A stretch of 33,511 bases of DNA from positions 1 through 33,511 of the forward strand of contig MFZO01000019.1 in assembly GCA_001788015.1 (NCBI GenBank). Direction: 5' to 3'. The translations under genes were made by a program, and so were the position numbers. The notes under the pieces were generated by a model that saw only the letters and a program-made list of their open reading frames with translations, made no database searches and was not told the origin of the DNA. Of the stretch, positions 1 through 6,824 are shown piece by piece; the stretch's first letter is position 1, and each line of letters opens with the position of its first letter. This stretch comes from Candidatus Roizmanbacteria bacterium RIFCSPHIGHO2_02_FULL_38_11. Its GTDB lineage: Bacteria > Patescibacteriota > Microgenomatia > UBA1406 > GWC2-37-13.

Positions 1-100
1 TTGTGGGTAAAATTCGGTGGTTTAGATTTTCTTCTTAAGCTAAAGTCTTTCTAAAACCTGTGGCACATGTTTTTCTTCTAGTTATGGGATAAACAAAACA

Positions 101-145
101 AGGACGGTTACACTGAAATTACTTGTTATCAATTGCAACCGTCCT
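101..145 (+). promoter_or_regulatory. Hairpin abutting the transposase start codon
   Basis: A perfect 9-bp inverted repeat, AGGACGGTT at 101-109 and AACCGTCCT at 137-145, ends exactly one base before the ATG at 146. In RNA read into the element from outside, the stem would cover the initiation region. Insertion sequences often use such stems to block translation from external transcripts; that role here is inferred. Confidence 0.5.
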
Positions 146-1354
146 ATGTGGAATTTTAGCAAACTTTTAGGTTGTTCAGGATTTTCAGTTGTTAAATGTA
201 GTTCTGATGATAAGCGTGTATTCTTCCATCTTAAACGGCGAAGGAATACCGCCGTATGTCAAAAGTGTTCAAAACGAACAAAAATCATCTACGATCAAAC
301 ATCTGAAAGAAAGTTAAAACATGGAACAATATTGGGTAAAATCTGTACGATATTTTTTCGTACAAGAAGATTTTACTGTGTTTACTGTAAGGTGGTATTT
401 GTTGAGGAGACAAATATCGCTTCAAAGTATCAACGAGCAACATTAAAACACAAGAAAGAAGTAGTTTTTAATCTTTCTGATAGATCATTTCTGTCTGGAA
501 CCAGAAAGTACAACGTCTCTTATCATACCCAGAGAAAATGGCTTAATGAGGTTGTAAAAACTGAGGTCTTTAATTTTTCTGAGGAGGAAAAAGAGGCAAC
601 TCCCTTTGTTTTGGGTATTGACGAGGTATCGTTCTCAGGCCACAAGATGCTGACGACAGTTGGGAACATTTCAAAACACAGATTAAAAGGAGTGATGACC
701 TCAAAAAACAAGACAGACCTTAAAAAACTCTTACGATCTCTGTCTCCGACTGTGAAATCGATAATTTCCGAGGTTGTTATCGATATGTGCGATCTCTACT
801 TGTTTACAGTACGGGAAGTACTACCCGAAGCTTCAGTTGTCGTTGACCATTTCCACGTTATCCAGGACGCCAACCGTAGACTTGATGAGGAGAGAAGATT
901 ACTTCAGGATATTTACAAGAAACCAATCAAACGCTACATTCTGACTAAAAACAAAGAGGACTTAAAGTACTGGCAGGTTTTAGAGCTTGAGAATATTATG
1001 AAGCACTATCCGGAGCTTAAGATGTATTGGGAAACAAAGGAGAGGCTAAGAACCATGTACAAAGCAAAAACAAAAGAGGAGGCTGAGGAAAAACTAAGAC
1101 TCGTCATCTCCACTCTCTCCTCAACGGATGACGGAGAATTAATTACTTGGGGAAATACTTTGTCCCGCTGGAGGGAATATATCCTGAACTATTTCAACAA
1201 CAAGTCAACCAATGGGTATATGGAGGGGATGCATAACAAAATTAAGCTCATCAAAAGAATTTCGTTCGGATTTAAAAACAAAGAAGTGTTTATTCAGAAA
1301 GTAATGCTATCGGTTTTAATTACAACCCTATTGTTACCACAACTTTTATCATAG
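146..1354 (+). CDS. ISL3-family transposase
   Basis: DDE transposase of the ISL3 family, 402 residues, a normal full length. The N-terminal part carries the zinc-finger-like CQKC...CVYC pairs (about residues 38-41 and 77-80) of the zf-ISL3 region. The catalytic core shows the family signatures in order: a first acidic motif GIDEVSF (about residue 157), VVDHFHVIQDANRR (about 232-245), and the C-terminal NGYMEGMHNKIK motif with the catalytic Glu. No frameshift or internal stop is seen, so the enzyme may be active. The start ATG at 146 directly follows a hairpin arm and has no Shine-Dalgarno sequence. No accessory gene lies in the visible element. Family assignment is secure; the ends of the element are not. 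Confidence 0.95.
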   Translation: MWNFSKLLGCSGFSVVKCSSDDKRVFFHLKRRRNTAVCQKCSKRTKIIYDQTSERKLKHGTILGKICTIFFRTRRFYCVYCKVVFVEETNIASKYQRATLKHKKEVVFNLSDRSFLSGTRKYNVSYHTQRKWLNEVVKTEVFNFSEEEKEATPFVLGIDEVSFSGHKMLTTVGNISKHRLKGVMTSKNKTDLKKLLRSLSPTVKSIISEVVIDMCDLYLFTVREVLPEASVVVDHFHVIQDANRRLDEERRLLQDIYKKPIKRYILTKNKEDLKYWQVLELENIMKHYPELKMYWETKERLRTMYKAKTKEEAEEKLRLVISTLSSTDDGELITWGNTLSRWREYILNYFNNKSTNGYMEGMHNKIKLIKRISFGFKNKEVFIQKVMLSVLITTLLLPQLLS

Positions 1355-1367
1355 AACCAAAAGCTGC

Positions 1368-1396
1368 TTGACTTTATCGACTTAATAATTTATATT
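1368..1396 (+). promoter_or_regulatory. Promoter of the DsbA-like gene, leaderless geometry
   Basis: TTGACT at 1368-1373, 17-bp spacer, TATATT at 1391-1396, then only 7 nt to the ATG at 1404. The expected +1 falls on or next to the A of the start codon. The -35 box lies within the possible right end of the insertion sequence, so the IS may supply part of this promoter. Confidence 0.6.
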
Positions 1397-1403
1397 TTGG
1401 GAT

Positions 1404-2114
1404 ATGCAAAAAAAAGGAAACACTCTGCTAGTCGTACTTCTCCTTGTCGTCTCGTTCTTTGCAGGCTATCTTTTCTTTAAAGTTAAAAACCTCGAACAAG
1501 GTAAAACGCTTGGAACAGCTCAACAAAATCAACCTACACAAACACCACAAAGACCGACAGAATTAAAAATCAAAAAACCAGAGCCAAATGAACACTGGAG
1601 GGGAGACAAAAATGTACGATTTGTTTTGGTAGAGTATTCTGATATGGAATGTCCGTTTTGTAAACAATTCCATCCATCTATGCAAAAACTATTAAATGAT
1701 TACGGCGGTAAAATTGCCTGGGTCTACAGACAGCTTCCTTTACCATTTCATTCTAAAGCTCAGAAATCAGCAGAGGCAACGGAATGCGCTGCAGATCTTG
1801 GGGAAAACGATGCTTTTTGGAAATTGTTAGATCTCATCTTCGAAAAAATGCCGGATATGGAGCTATCACAATTGCCGTCTTTAGCTTCAGAAATAGGGCT
1901 TGACGAATCAAGCTTCAGCGAGTGCTTGGATAGCGGAAAGTTTGAAAAAAAAGTCAAAGATCAGTTGGCTGAAGGAGAAAAAGCCCAAGTACAAGCGACT
2001 CCGACAAGCGTAATCTATGATCTGAAAACTGGAAAAACGAAACTCGTTGAAGGTGCTGTCCCTTATGAGAGTTTGAAACAATCGCTCGACGACTTCATGA
2101 CTCAAAACAAATAA
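1404..2114 (+). CDS. Membrane-anchored DsbA-like thioredoxin-fold protein
   Basis: Extracytoplasmic thiol-disulfide oxidoreductase of the DsbA/Thioredoxin_4 type, 236 residues. An N-terminal anchor (about residues 8-26, LLVVLLLVVSFFAGYLFF) is followed by a Gln/Thr/Pro-rich linker to about 55 and then the thioredoxin fold. The active site is CPFC at 83-86, after EYSDME. The cis-proline loop is ATPTSV (Pro 200). Two further Cys, 128 and 174, could form a structural pair. The fold has the helical insertion typical of DsbA-like proteins. Such proteins are common in compact CPR-type genomes, where they probably fold secreted proteins. There is no DsbB-like partner in the window. The start is supported by the leaderless promoter directly upstream. 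Confidence 0.9.
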   Translation: MQKKGNTLLVVLLLVVSFFAGYLFFKVKNLEQGKTLGTAQQNQPTQTPQRPTELKIKKPEPNEHWRGDKNVRFVLVEYSDMECPFCKQFHPSMQKLLNDYGGKIAWVYRQLPLPFHSKAQKSAEATECAADLGENDAFWKLLDLIFEKMPDMELSQLPSLASEIGLDESSFSECLDSGKFEKKVKDQLAEGEKAQVQATPTSVIYDLKTGKTKLVEGAVPYESLKQSLDDFMTQNK

Positions 2115-2165
2115 CCACTCGTTCTTCTTTACATAAAGAAATTCAAAATAAAGGAAAAAATTGAA

Positions 2166-2198
2166 CGTGTTGAAAGTATAACACGCATCTTATAGAAT
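2166..2198 (+). promoter_or_regulatory. Promoter of the TPR gene with an inverted repeat in the spacer
   Basis: TTGAAA at 2170-2175, 17-bp spacer, TAGAAT at 2193-2198; +1 expected near 2205, 13 nt before the ATG. A 6-bp inverted repeat CGTGTT (2166-2171) / AACACG (2180-2185) overlaps the -35 and spacer and could be an operator; that is speculative. Confidence 0.45.
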
Positions 2199-2217
2199 AA
2201 AGAAAATTATTTCCTTC

Positions 2218-3519
2218 ATGCCCACCAAAAAACAGGGAAAGAAAATGTCTCAAGCAGAAGCTACTTTAGTAAATGCCAAAAATGCTCTCATTGGAGCAGT
2301 TATCGCAGCTATTATTGGTGGAATATTCATCCTATTAAATGGATACATAAATAAAAACACTCCCCAGGTAGAAATTATTGATAAAACTGGATCTGCAGCC
2401 AGTAGCAGTGGTAATCTTGGCACAGATAATTTCGGACAAAGTTTTACACAAAGTAATATTTTCTCTCCGGGAAATAACGACAATCCTGAAAACCAATCGG
2501 CTCTGGGCTTTTTTAAAGCCGCACTCCAATATCAATCAGAAAAAAACTGGAAAGCTGCACGCCAAAGCTATGCTAAGGCCGAGGAACTCTATAAAAAAAT
2601 CAACGATATCGTCTCTCTAGGTCATATTAAAAATAATCTGGGCAATATCGAAACTAACCAAAACAATATGGGATCGGCTCAGGAACATTATAACGAAGCT
2701 ATCAATTTATATCAGAAAGCCATTGACCAAAGCAATAAAGCCGATGACAAAAAAAGGTACCGCCATTTGCAGGCAAGTACTTACTACAACCTGGCACTTT
2801 TGTATCGAAATAATATCAAAGATGATGATAAAGCCTTTGAATTCTGCCAAAAGGCCGCCGATACGATCGATACAACAGCCAAGGAACGATTACCCGGAAG
2901 GATTTACTTTACGATGGGCATGATAAAATTTGACAAAAAGGACTATAAGGCAAGCGTCGAGTATTTTAAAAAATCATCGCAATACTATAAAAATCTACAA
3001 GCGGACGATTTAATGGCAGAATCCTTTTACTTTCTTGCCCGATCGTATAACGATCTCTTTAAACAGGCTAAAAACAATCAAGAAGAAGTCTCTTTTGCTA
3101 AACAGGCTATCGAAGCCTATAAAGTGGCTCTTCCTCTTTTTGAAAAAAACCAGGACGACAAGAAGGTTTATACCCTTTTCGAGTTGGGCAACTTAGAAGA
3201 ATTCCTGGGAGAGTATAAAGAGAGCGTTGCCTACTTTACACAAGCTGCCTATTTGTATCAACTGATGAAAGAGGATTATAACGAGGGAGTTTCTTGGGAA
3301 CGTACTGGCCTAGCCTACCAACAGATTGAAGACCACCATGAAGAGAACTGTTACAATGCGCATGAAAGTTGGCGAAAAGCTCTTATTTTATACAAAAAGG
3401 AAAAAAAAGAGAAGGATATGGACGATATACTCTCTCAAGTCGTACCTCAAGTTGGTGGTGGTATGGTCTGCTGGGATGAAGAAGTCGCACAAGAATTTAA
3501 AGCAATTCGAGGAAAATAG
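2218..3519 (+). CDS. Membrane-anchored tetratricopeptide-repeat protein
   Basis: A 433-residue protein with one N-terminal membrane segment (about residues 23-44, ALIGAVIAAIIGGIFILLN) after a short basic start, a low-complexity Ser/Gly/Asn linker to about residue 92, and then helical repeats to about 410. The repeats show TPR character: a WKAARQSYAKAEELYKK helix pair, then GHIKNNLGNIETNQ, YNLALLYRN, and YKASVEYFKKSSQYY. The repeat domain is predicted outside the membrane. TPRs are scaffolds for protein contacts; no catalytic motif is visible. The tail, GGGMVCWDEEVAQEF, is not TPR-like. No specific function can be assigned. A second Met at residue 10 is an alternative start. Confidence 0.85.
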   Translation: MPTKKQGKKMSQAEATLVNAKNALIGAVIAAIIGGIFILLNGYINKNTPQVEIIDKTGSAASSSGNLGTDNFGQSFTQSNIFSPGNNDNPENQSALGFFKAALQYQSEKNWKAARQSYAKAEELYKKINDIVSLGHIKNNLGNIETNQNNMGSAQEHYNEAINLYQKAIDQSNKADDKKRYRHLQASTYYNLALLYRNNIKDDDKAFEFCQKAADTIDTTAKERLPGRIYFTMGMIKFDKKDYKASVEYFKKSSQYYKNLQADDLMAESFYFLARSYNDLFKQAKNNQEEVSFAKQAIEAYKVALPLFEKNQDDKKVYTLFELGNLEEFLGEYKESVAYFTQAAYLYQLMKEDYNEGVSWERTGLAYQQIEDHHEENCYNAHESWRKALILYKKEKKEKDMDDILSQVVPQVGGGMVCWDEEVAQEFKAIRGK

Positions 3520-3537
3520 TTTATATCTTATTTTTTG

Positions 3538-3611
3538 TGGCGCGTACCGGATTCGAACCGGTGATCTGAACGTTGAGAACGTCCTGTCCTGGGCCGCTAG
3601 ACGAACGCGCC
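3538..3611 (-). tRNA. tRNA-Glu (anticodon CUC)
   Basis: On the minus strand a complete cloverleaf folds: acceptor GGCGCGT/ACGCGCC, D-arm with GTCTAGCGGCCCAGGAC typical of tRNA-Glu, anticodon stem GGACG/CGTTC with loop TTCTCAA giving anticodon CTC, and T-arm ACCGG-TTCGAAT-CCGGT. The discriminator base is A. CCA is not encoded. A CUC isoacceptor reads GAG only, so another tRNA-Glu(UUC) is expected elsewhere. It lies convergent to the TPR gene and divergent from greA. Confidence 0.95.
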
Positions 3612-3625
3612 TACTTTAAATATAT

Positions 3626-3654
3626 TTGACTTTCGTCCTTTAATTTAGTAGTAT
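3626..3654 (+). promoter_or_regulatory. greA promoter
   Basis: TTGACT at 3626-3631, 17-bp spacer, TAGTAT at 3649-3654. Transcription should start near 3661, immediately before the leader hairpin at 3664-3703. Confidence 0.5.
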
Positions 3655-3663
3655 TTTATCACC

Positions 3664-3703
3664 AATCCCCTAACAGTACAAGGCTGTACAGAAAGAGGGG
3701 ATT
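3664..3703 (+). promoter_or_regulatory. Leader hairpin of greA (attenuator or SD-sequestering)
   Basis: AATCCCCT (3664-3671) pairs perfectly with AGGGGATT (3696-3703); inside it GTACA-AGGC-TGTAC forms a second stem (3676-3689). The 3' arm contains the only purine-rich ribosome-binding candidate, AGAGGGG, 11 nt before the ATG at 3712, and is followed by the T-rich TTGTTGTTT. The structure could terminate transcription, hide the ribosome-binding site, or both. In E. coli greA also has a short leader terminated early (GraL RNAs), a known parallel. Confidence 0.6.
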
Positions 3704-3711
3704 TGTTGTTT

Positions 3712-4170
3712 ATGAAAAAAGTTCAATTAACAAAACAAGGTTACGAAAATCTGCAAAAGGAATACGAGCAACTGACTAAAGTAAAGAGAGCCCATGCGGT
3801 TCAGAGATTGCATGACGCAAGAGCCATGGGTGATCTGTCAGAAAACAGCGAATATTCGGCGGCTAAAGAAGAACTTGCTTTTATTGAAGGAAGAATACAG
3901 GAAATTGAGGAGCTTCTCAAAAACGTTGAAATCGTTCAAAACAATTCACACGGCAATAGAATAACTTTGGGCAACCATGTTACTGTCCAAGTAAACAATC
4001 AGACGGAATTACTCCAAATAGTTGGCGAATTTGAGGCCGACCCGTTGAATAAAAAACTCTCTTCGCTATCACCCATTGGCAAAGCTTTGATAAATAAACA
4101 AGTCGGCGAAGAAGTGGAAATACAAGTCCCAGACGGAAAATTAAAATACAAAATACTTGAAATCAGCTAA
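3712..4170 (+). CDS. greA: Transcription elongation factor GreA
   Basis: GreA rescues backtracked RNA polymerase by stimulating transcript cleavage. The protein has 152 residues from ATG 3712 (family about 155-160). The N-terminal coiled coil includes the signature MGDLSENSEYSAAKEELAF (about residues 38-56) with the acidic tip residues that enter the RNAP secondary channel. The C-terminal FKBP-like domain holds PIGKALINKQVGEEVEIQVP. I chose ATG 3712 over an upstream in-frame TTG at 3703, because the TTG lies inside the hairpin arm only 2 nt after AGAGGGG. The gene is preceded by its own promoter and hairpin leader, and its 3' end carries the -35 of the next promoter. Confidence 0.97.
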   Translation: MKKVQLTKQGYENLQKEYEQLTKVKRAHAVQRLHDARAMGDLSENSEYSAAKEELAFIEGRIQEIEELLKNVEIVQNNSHGNRITLGNHVTVQVNNQTELLQIVGEFEADPLNKKLSSLSPIGKALINKQVGEEVEIQVPDGKLKYKILEIS

Positions 4171-4184
4171 TTTTAGTGTAAAAT
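4157..4184 (+). promoter_or_regulatory. Promoter of the T-box/lysW operon
   Basis: TTGAAA at 4157-4162 (overlapping the last codons of greA), 16-bp spacer, TAAAAT at 4179-4184. The predicted start near 4191 coincides with the first base of the structured T-box leader. Confidence 0.55.
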
Positions 4185-4190
4185 TATCTT

Positions 4191-4412
4191 GTTAAAAGCG
4201 CTTTAATAGAGACCCCCGCCGAGGCGGGGCAAGACTCTATGAGCTTCGGGAAGAACCCCCGCCAATGGCGGGGGAATAGAACCCGACGGGAAAGCCCGTT
4301 AACGCTTCGAATGAGTCCTGATTGAATCAGGAGAAACAAGGTGGTACCGCCCTTATTTATAAAGAGCCCTTGTTAAATCGTCGGAATAGACGGTTTGACA
4401 AGGGCTTTTTTT
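4191..4412 (+). promoter_or_regulatory. T-box leader (tRNA-sensing riboswitch), probably tRNA-Lys
   Basis: The T-box core is clear: AAGGTGGTACCGC at 4338-4350. The antiterminator folds as AACAAGG (4335-4341), the bulge UGGUACC, GC, a loop, GC (4366-4367) and CCTTGTT (4368-4374). It shares CCTTGT with the terminator stem, so the two are mutually exclusive. Stem III is CCTGATT/AATCAGG just upstream. The UGGU bulge would pair with an ACCA tRNA end. Upstream lies a short Stem I candidate: ATAGAG (4206-4211) with CTCTAT (4235-4240), and an inner GC-rich stem. Its 3' internal loop is CAAGA and contains AAG (Lys) at 4231-4233; AGA (Arg) overlaps it. Usual AG-bulge/GNUG distal features are not visible, so this would be a short-Stem-I variant. 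The downstream lysine genes and LysRS favour Lys. The specifier assignment is inference. Confidence 0.85.
4365..4412 (+). terminator. Intrinsic terminator of the T-box
   Basis: AGCCCTTGT (4365-4373) pairs with ACAAGGGCT (4398-4406), with an inner CGTC/GACG stem, followed by seven T. It excludes the antiterminator, as expected for a transcriptional T-box. Confidence 0.9.
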
Positions 4413-4420
4413 ATACTCTC

Positions 4421-4573
4421 AGAGCCTGTTTGAAAACTAGCTTTTTTGTCATTTCGACCGAAGCAAACGAAGTGAGCGAAGTGGAGAAATCTCTCTACAA
4501 AAGCCTGTAAGAGATTCCTCGACTCGTTTCACTCGCTCGGAATGACACTGTTAGGAGTTTTCAAACAGGCTCT
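4421..4573. mobile_element. MITE-like palindromic element
   Basis: Terminal inverted repeats of 18 bp, AGAGCCTGTTTGAAAACT (4421-4438) and its complement (4556-4573), enclose an inner TGTCATTTCG...CGGAATGACA palindrome. CTCAG occurs directly at 4418-4422 and 4572-4576 and could be a target duplication, although it overlaps the last bases of the repeats, so the boundary is ambiguous. There is no coding capacity. Removing the element with one CTCAG joins ACTCTCAGT to a hairpin whose other arm, ACTGAGAGT, lies at 4596-4604. This supports insertion into a pre-existing stem-loop between the T-box and lysW. Confidence 0.75.
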
Positions 4574-4674
4574 CAGTTCCCGATTCATCGGGATTACTGA
4601 GAGTAAACCCGTCCGAAGCCAACATTCGGCTGCGTGGATGTAAACCACGAGACTAATTTGAGCGGAGGCGGGTT
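4570..4674 (+). promoter_or_regulatory. Second structured leader upstream of lysW
   Basis: Two structures follow each other. The first is CTCTCAGT (4570-4577) / ACTGAGAG (4596-4603) around CCCGAT/ATCGGG. The second is a multi-branched fold: AACCCG (4606-4611) with CGGGTT (4669-4674) continued by TCCG/CGGA across a GG bulge, enclosing an AGCC/GGCT hairpin and CGTGG-ATGTAAA-CCACG (4633-4649). The last helix is followed by TTGTTAAAAG, which is only weakly terminator-like. I do not recognise the fold as a named riboswitch. It sits 22 nt before the lysW ATG. Confidence 0.5.
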
Positions 4675-4695
4675 GTTAAAAGTTATTTTTAATTT

Positions 4696-4872
4696 ATGAA
4701 AAAATCTCTTTGCCCTGTCTGTGATGTTGAGGTGACTCTCGAAAATAATACCGAGGAGTCAGAAATTATCAGTTGTCCAGAATGCAAAACTAGGCTTGTC
4801 GTAACAAGCTTGAAAATGAAAAGCGCGATTCTTGAAGAAGCCCCAAAAATTGAGGAAGATTGGGGAGAATAA
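4696..4872 (+). CDS. lysW: LysW amino-group carrier protein
   Basis: A 58-residue acidic carrier for the LysW-mediated lysine/ornithine pathway; the alpha-amino group of the substrate is attached to the gamma-carboxyl of its C-terminal Glu. Two Cys pairs, CPVC (6-9) and CPEC (27-30), form the zinc ribbon. The protein ends in the diagnostic EDWGE, with the terminal Glu as attachment site. It is first in the operon, 4 nt before lysX, and downstream of the T-box, the MITE-like element and a second structured leader. The start ATG 4696 fits the family length (about 54-58). No Shine-Dalgarno sequence is visible. Confidence 0.95.
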   Translation: MKKSLCPVCDVEVTLENNTEESEIISCPECKTRLVVTSLKMKSAILEEAPKIEEDWGE

Positions 4873-4876
4873 AAAT

Positions 4877-5725
4877 ATGGTTACAATCGGACTTTTACAC
4901 ACGACTATCCGTGGAGATGAAAAACTTATCTTAGAAGCAGCAAAAAAAAGAAACGTAAAAGTAAAGCTCATTGATGTTAGGGAAGAAATTTTTAATCCGA
5001 AAAATTATAAAATCGACTTTGATCTTGCTTTAGAACGTTGTGTATCGACAGTTAAAGGAATGCAGGCCACCCGCTTTTTTGAATCCTTAAATGTTCCTGT
5101 CATCAATAGCTCCGCAGTCGCTGCAATTTGTGAGGATAAGTTTATTACCTCGCTCATCCTACAAAAAGCAAAAGTGTCCACTCCCGAATTTGCTTTAGTA
5201 TTTAACACCAAACAGGCCTTAAAGGCGGTCGAACAAATGGGTGGATTTCCAATTGTGATTAAGCCGCCTCTTGGTTCATGGGGAAGGCTTTTAGCTAAAG
5301 TTAATGACATCGATGCGCTTGAAGCAATTCTTGAACATAAAGATGTTTTAGGCTCACCATGGCAGAAAGCATACTACTTACAAAAATATGTGAAAAAGCC
5401 AGGCCGGGACATCAGGGCCTTTGTGATTGATGGAAAAACAATATGTGCCATCTACAGGCATTCTCCTCATTGGATTACCAATACGGCAAGAGGTGGCATT
5501 GCAAGCAATTTTCCAGTGACTAATGAATTAAGTAAGCTCGCCAAAAAAGCCTCCGATGCAGTTGGCGGCGGTATATTATCACTCGATATATTTGAAACAG
5601 ACCATGGGTTAGAAATAAATGAAATCAATCATACGACTGAGTTTAAAAACTCGGAGAGACCAACCGGAGTCAGCATATCTGGGACAATAATTGATTATTG
5701 TATTGGAAAAGTAAAAAAACTATGA
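4877..5725 (+). CDS. lysX: LysX/ArgX-type LysW-amino acid ligase (ATP-grasp)
   Basis: ATP-dependent ligase joining LysW to alpha-aminoadipate (lysine route) or glutamate (arginine route), a RimK-related ATP-grasp enzyme. It has 282 residues from ATG 4877, normal for the family. Visible ATP-grasp features are FPIVIKPPLGSWGRLLAKV (nucleotide-binding Lys and glycine loop), the LQKYVKKPGRDIRAFVI strand, and the metal-binding tail DIFETDHGLEINEINHTTEF. The Asn-His-Thr-Thr segment is the region linked to substrate choice. I cannot decide Lys versus Arg from it alone; the neighbouring LysRS and possible AAG specifier argue for lysine. A longer start at 4832 would overlap lysW and is less likely. The stop overlaps the lysY start as ATGA. 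Confidence 0.93.
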   Translation: MVTIGLLHTTIRGDEKLILEAAKKRNVKVKLIDVREEIFNPKNYKIDFDLALERCVSTVKGMQATRFFESLNVPVINSSAVAAICEDKFITSLILQKAKVSTPEFALVFNTKQALKAVEQMGGFPIVIKPPLGSWGRLLAKVNDIDALEAILEHKDVLGSPWQKAYYLQKYVKKPGRDIRAFVIDGKTICAIYRHSPHWITNTARGGIASNFPVTNELSKLAKKASDAVGGGILSLDIFETDHGLEINEINHTTEFKNSERPTGVSISGTIIDYCIGKVKKL

Positions 5726-6762
5726 TAAAGGCATCGATATACGGAGCTTCGGGTTATGCGGGAGGAGAGATCCTTCGCCTTCTTCTTTCGCATCCAAAAG
5801 TTGTTGTTGCGCAAGCAACGTCAAGACAATTTGCCAATGAACCGATCTCATTAATTCATCCAAATCTTAGGAAAAAAACTGCCCTTAATTTCTCTCATCC
5901 TGATGATTTAAAAAAATGCGATATTCTTTTTGTGGCTTTGCCAAATGGCAAGTCGATGTATCTTATGTCTAAATTAAAAAAGTTAGCTGAAAAAATTATT
6001 GATCTCGGCGCTGATTTCCGCCTTCACAAACAAAGCGCCTTCGAACATTGGTATGGTTATAAACACGAAAATCCAAAATTACTATCTGATTTTATATACG
6101 GTATAGCAGAACTGCACCGTGAAAAAATAAAAAAATCAGCCTGCGTTGCTTGCGCCGGATGTGAAGCCACAGTCTCTATATTGGCTCTTTACCCTCTGGT
6201 GAAACATAATATTATTGAAGAAAAAATCATTATCGATGCAAAAATGAGCAGTTCTCAAGCAGGTTTAAAACCGTCTCTTTCCTCCCATCACCCAGAGCGG
6301 GCCGGAGTTGTTCGATCATATATGCCCACAGGTCACAGACATACAGCCGAAATTATTCAAGAGCTATCCCCTTTCAATAAAAACCTTGACGTGGCGATTT
6401 CTGCAACCGCACTAGACATGGTCCGCGGCCTGCTTGTAACTATCCATGCTATCCCCAAACAAGAAGTGACGGAAAAAGATATCTGGAAAGCTTATCGAAA
6501 CGAATATCAGAATGAGCCGTTTATAAGAATTGTCAAAGAACGACAGGGAATTTACCGCTATCCTGAACCTAAGATTCTACAGGGCACTAATTTCTGTGAT
6601 ATTGGTTTTGAGAAGGACAAAATTACCAACCGCTTGGTTATAATCGCAGCTATCGATAATTTGGTCAAAGGTACAGCCGGCCAAGCTGTTCAAGCTATGA
6701 ATTTAATGTTTGGTTTCCCAGAAACCATGGGATTAGAATTTACCGGTTTACATCCAATATAG
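5722..6762 (+). CDS. lysY: LysY, LysW-phosphate semialdehyde reductase (ArgC-like)
   Basis: NADPH-dependent reductase that turns the acyl phosphate on LysW into the semialdehyde, homologous to ArgC; 346 residues. The N-terminal Rossmann motif is YGASGYAGGEILRLL (about residues 7-21). The catalytic Cys lies in CAGCEATVSIL, where ArgC has GCYPT. A later SSHHPERAGVVRSYMPTGHRHTAEI segment carries the conserved active-site His region, and KGTAGQAVQAMNLMFG ends the fold. Start ATG 5722 overlaps the lysX stop by 4 nt, indicating translational coupling. It acts after LysZ in the pathway. Confidence 0.94.
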   Translation: MIKASIYGASGYAGGEILRLLLSHPKVVVAQATSRQFANEPISLIHPNLRKKTALNFSHPDDLKKCDILFVALPNGKSMYLMSKLKKLAEKIIDLGADFRLHKQSAFEHWYGYKHENPKLLSDFIYGIAELHREKIKKSACVACAGCEATVSILALYPLVKHNIIEEKIIIDAKMSSSQAGLKPSLSSHHPERAGVVRSYMPTGHRHTAEIIQELSPFNKNLDVAISATALDMVRGLLVTIHAIPKQEVTEKDIWKAYRNEYQNEPFIRIVKERQGIYRYPEPKILQGTNFCDIGFEKDKITNRLVIIAAIDNLVKGTAGQAVQAMNLMFGFPETMGLEFTGLHPI

Positions 6763-6768
6763 TTTTCT

Positions 6769-6813
6769 ACACCCTCAGGGTGCGTATTTATTGACTGCGC
6801 ACCCTGAGGGTGT
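6769..6813. repeat. Perfect 16-bp inverted repeat between lysY and lysZ
   Basis: ACACCCTCAGGGTGCG (6769-6784) and CGCACCCTGAGGGTGT (6798-6813) form a perfect stem with a 13-nt loop. Each arm is itself nearly self-complementary (CCCTCAGGG, CCCTGAGGG). No T-tract follows, so it is not a standard terminator; it may stabilise or process the operon mRNA, or be a REP-like repeat. Confidence 0.75.
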
Positions 6814-6824
6814 AATTCCTGAAT

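Larger units (their letters stand above)
35..1385 (+). mobile_element. ISL3-family insertion sequence, ends uncertain
   Basis: The element is defined by its transposase gene. The only inverted match I find at the flanks is weak: TTAAG-c-TAAAGTC at 35-47 against GACTTTA-tcga-CTTAA at 1370-1385. No clear 8-bp target duplication was found, so the true ends could lie slightly outside, and the left end could lie before the window. The possible right end overlaps the promoter of the next gene. Confidence 0.4.

Noticed and set aside
3703-3711. TTG start for greA
   Set aside because: It lies within the hairpin arm, 2 nt from the only SD-like sequence; ATG 3712 gives the normal GreA N-terminus.
4606-4674. 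tRNA-like fold with a GTA-type anticodon loop (CGTGG-ATGTAAA-CCACG)
   Set aside because: No T-arm with GTTCGAAT and no proper D-arm; the closing stem has a bulge. Better described as a leader structure.
6769-6813. Intrinsic terminator between lysY and lysZ
   Set aside because: Perfect stem but no T-run on either strand; lysZ and lysJ should be in the same operon.
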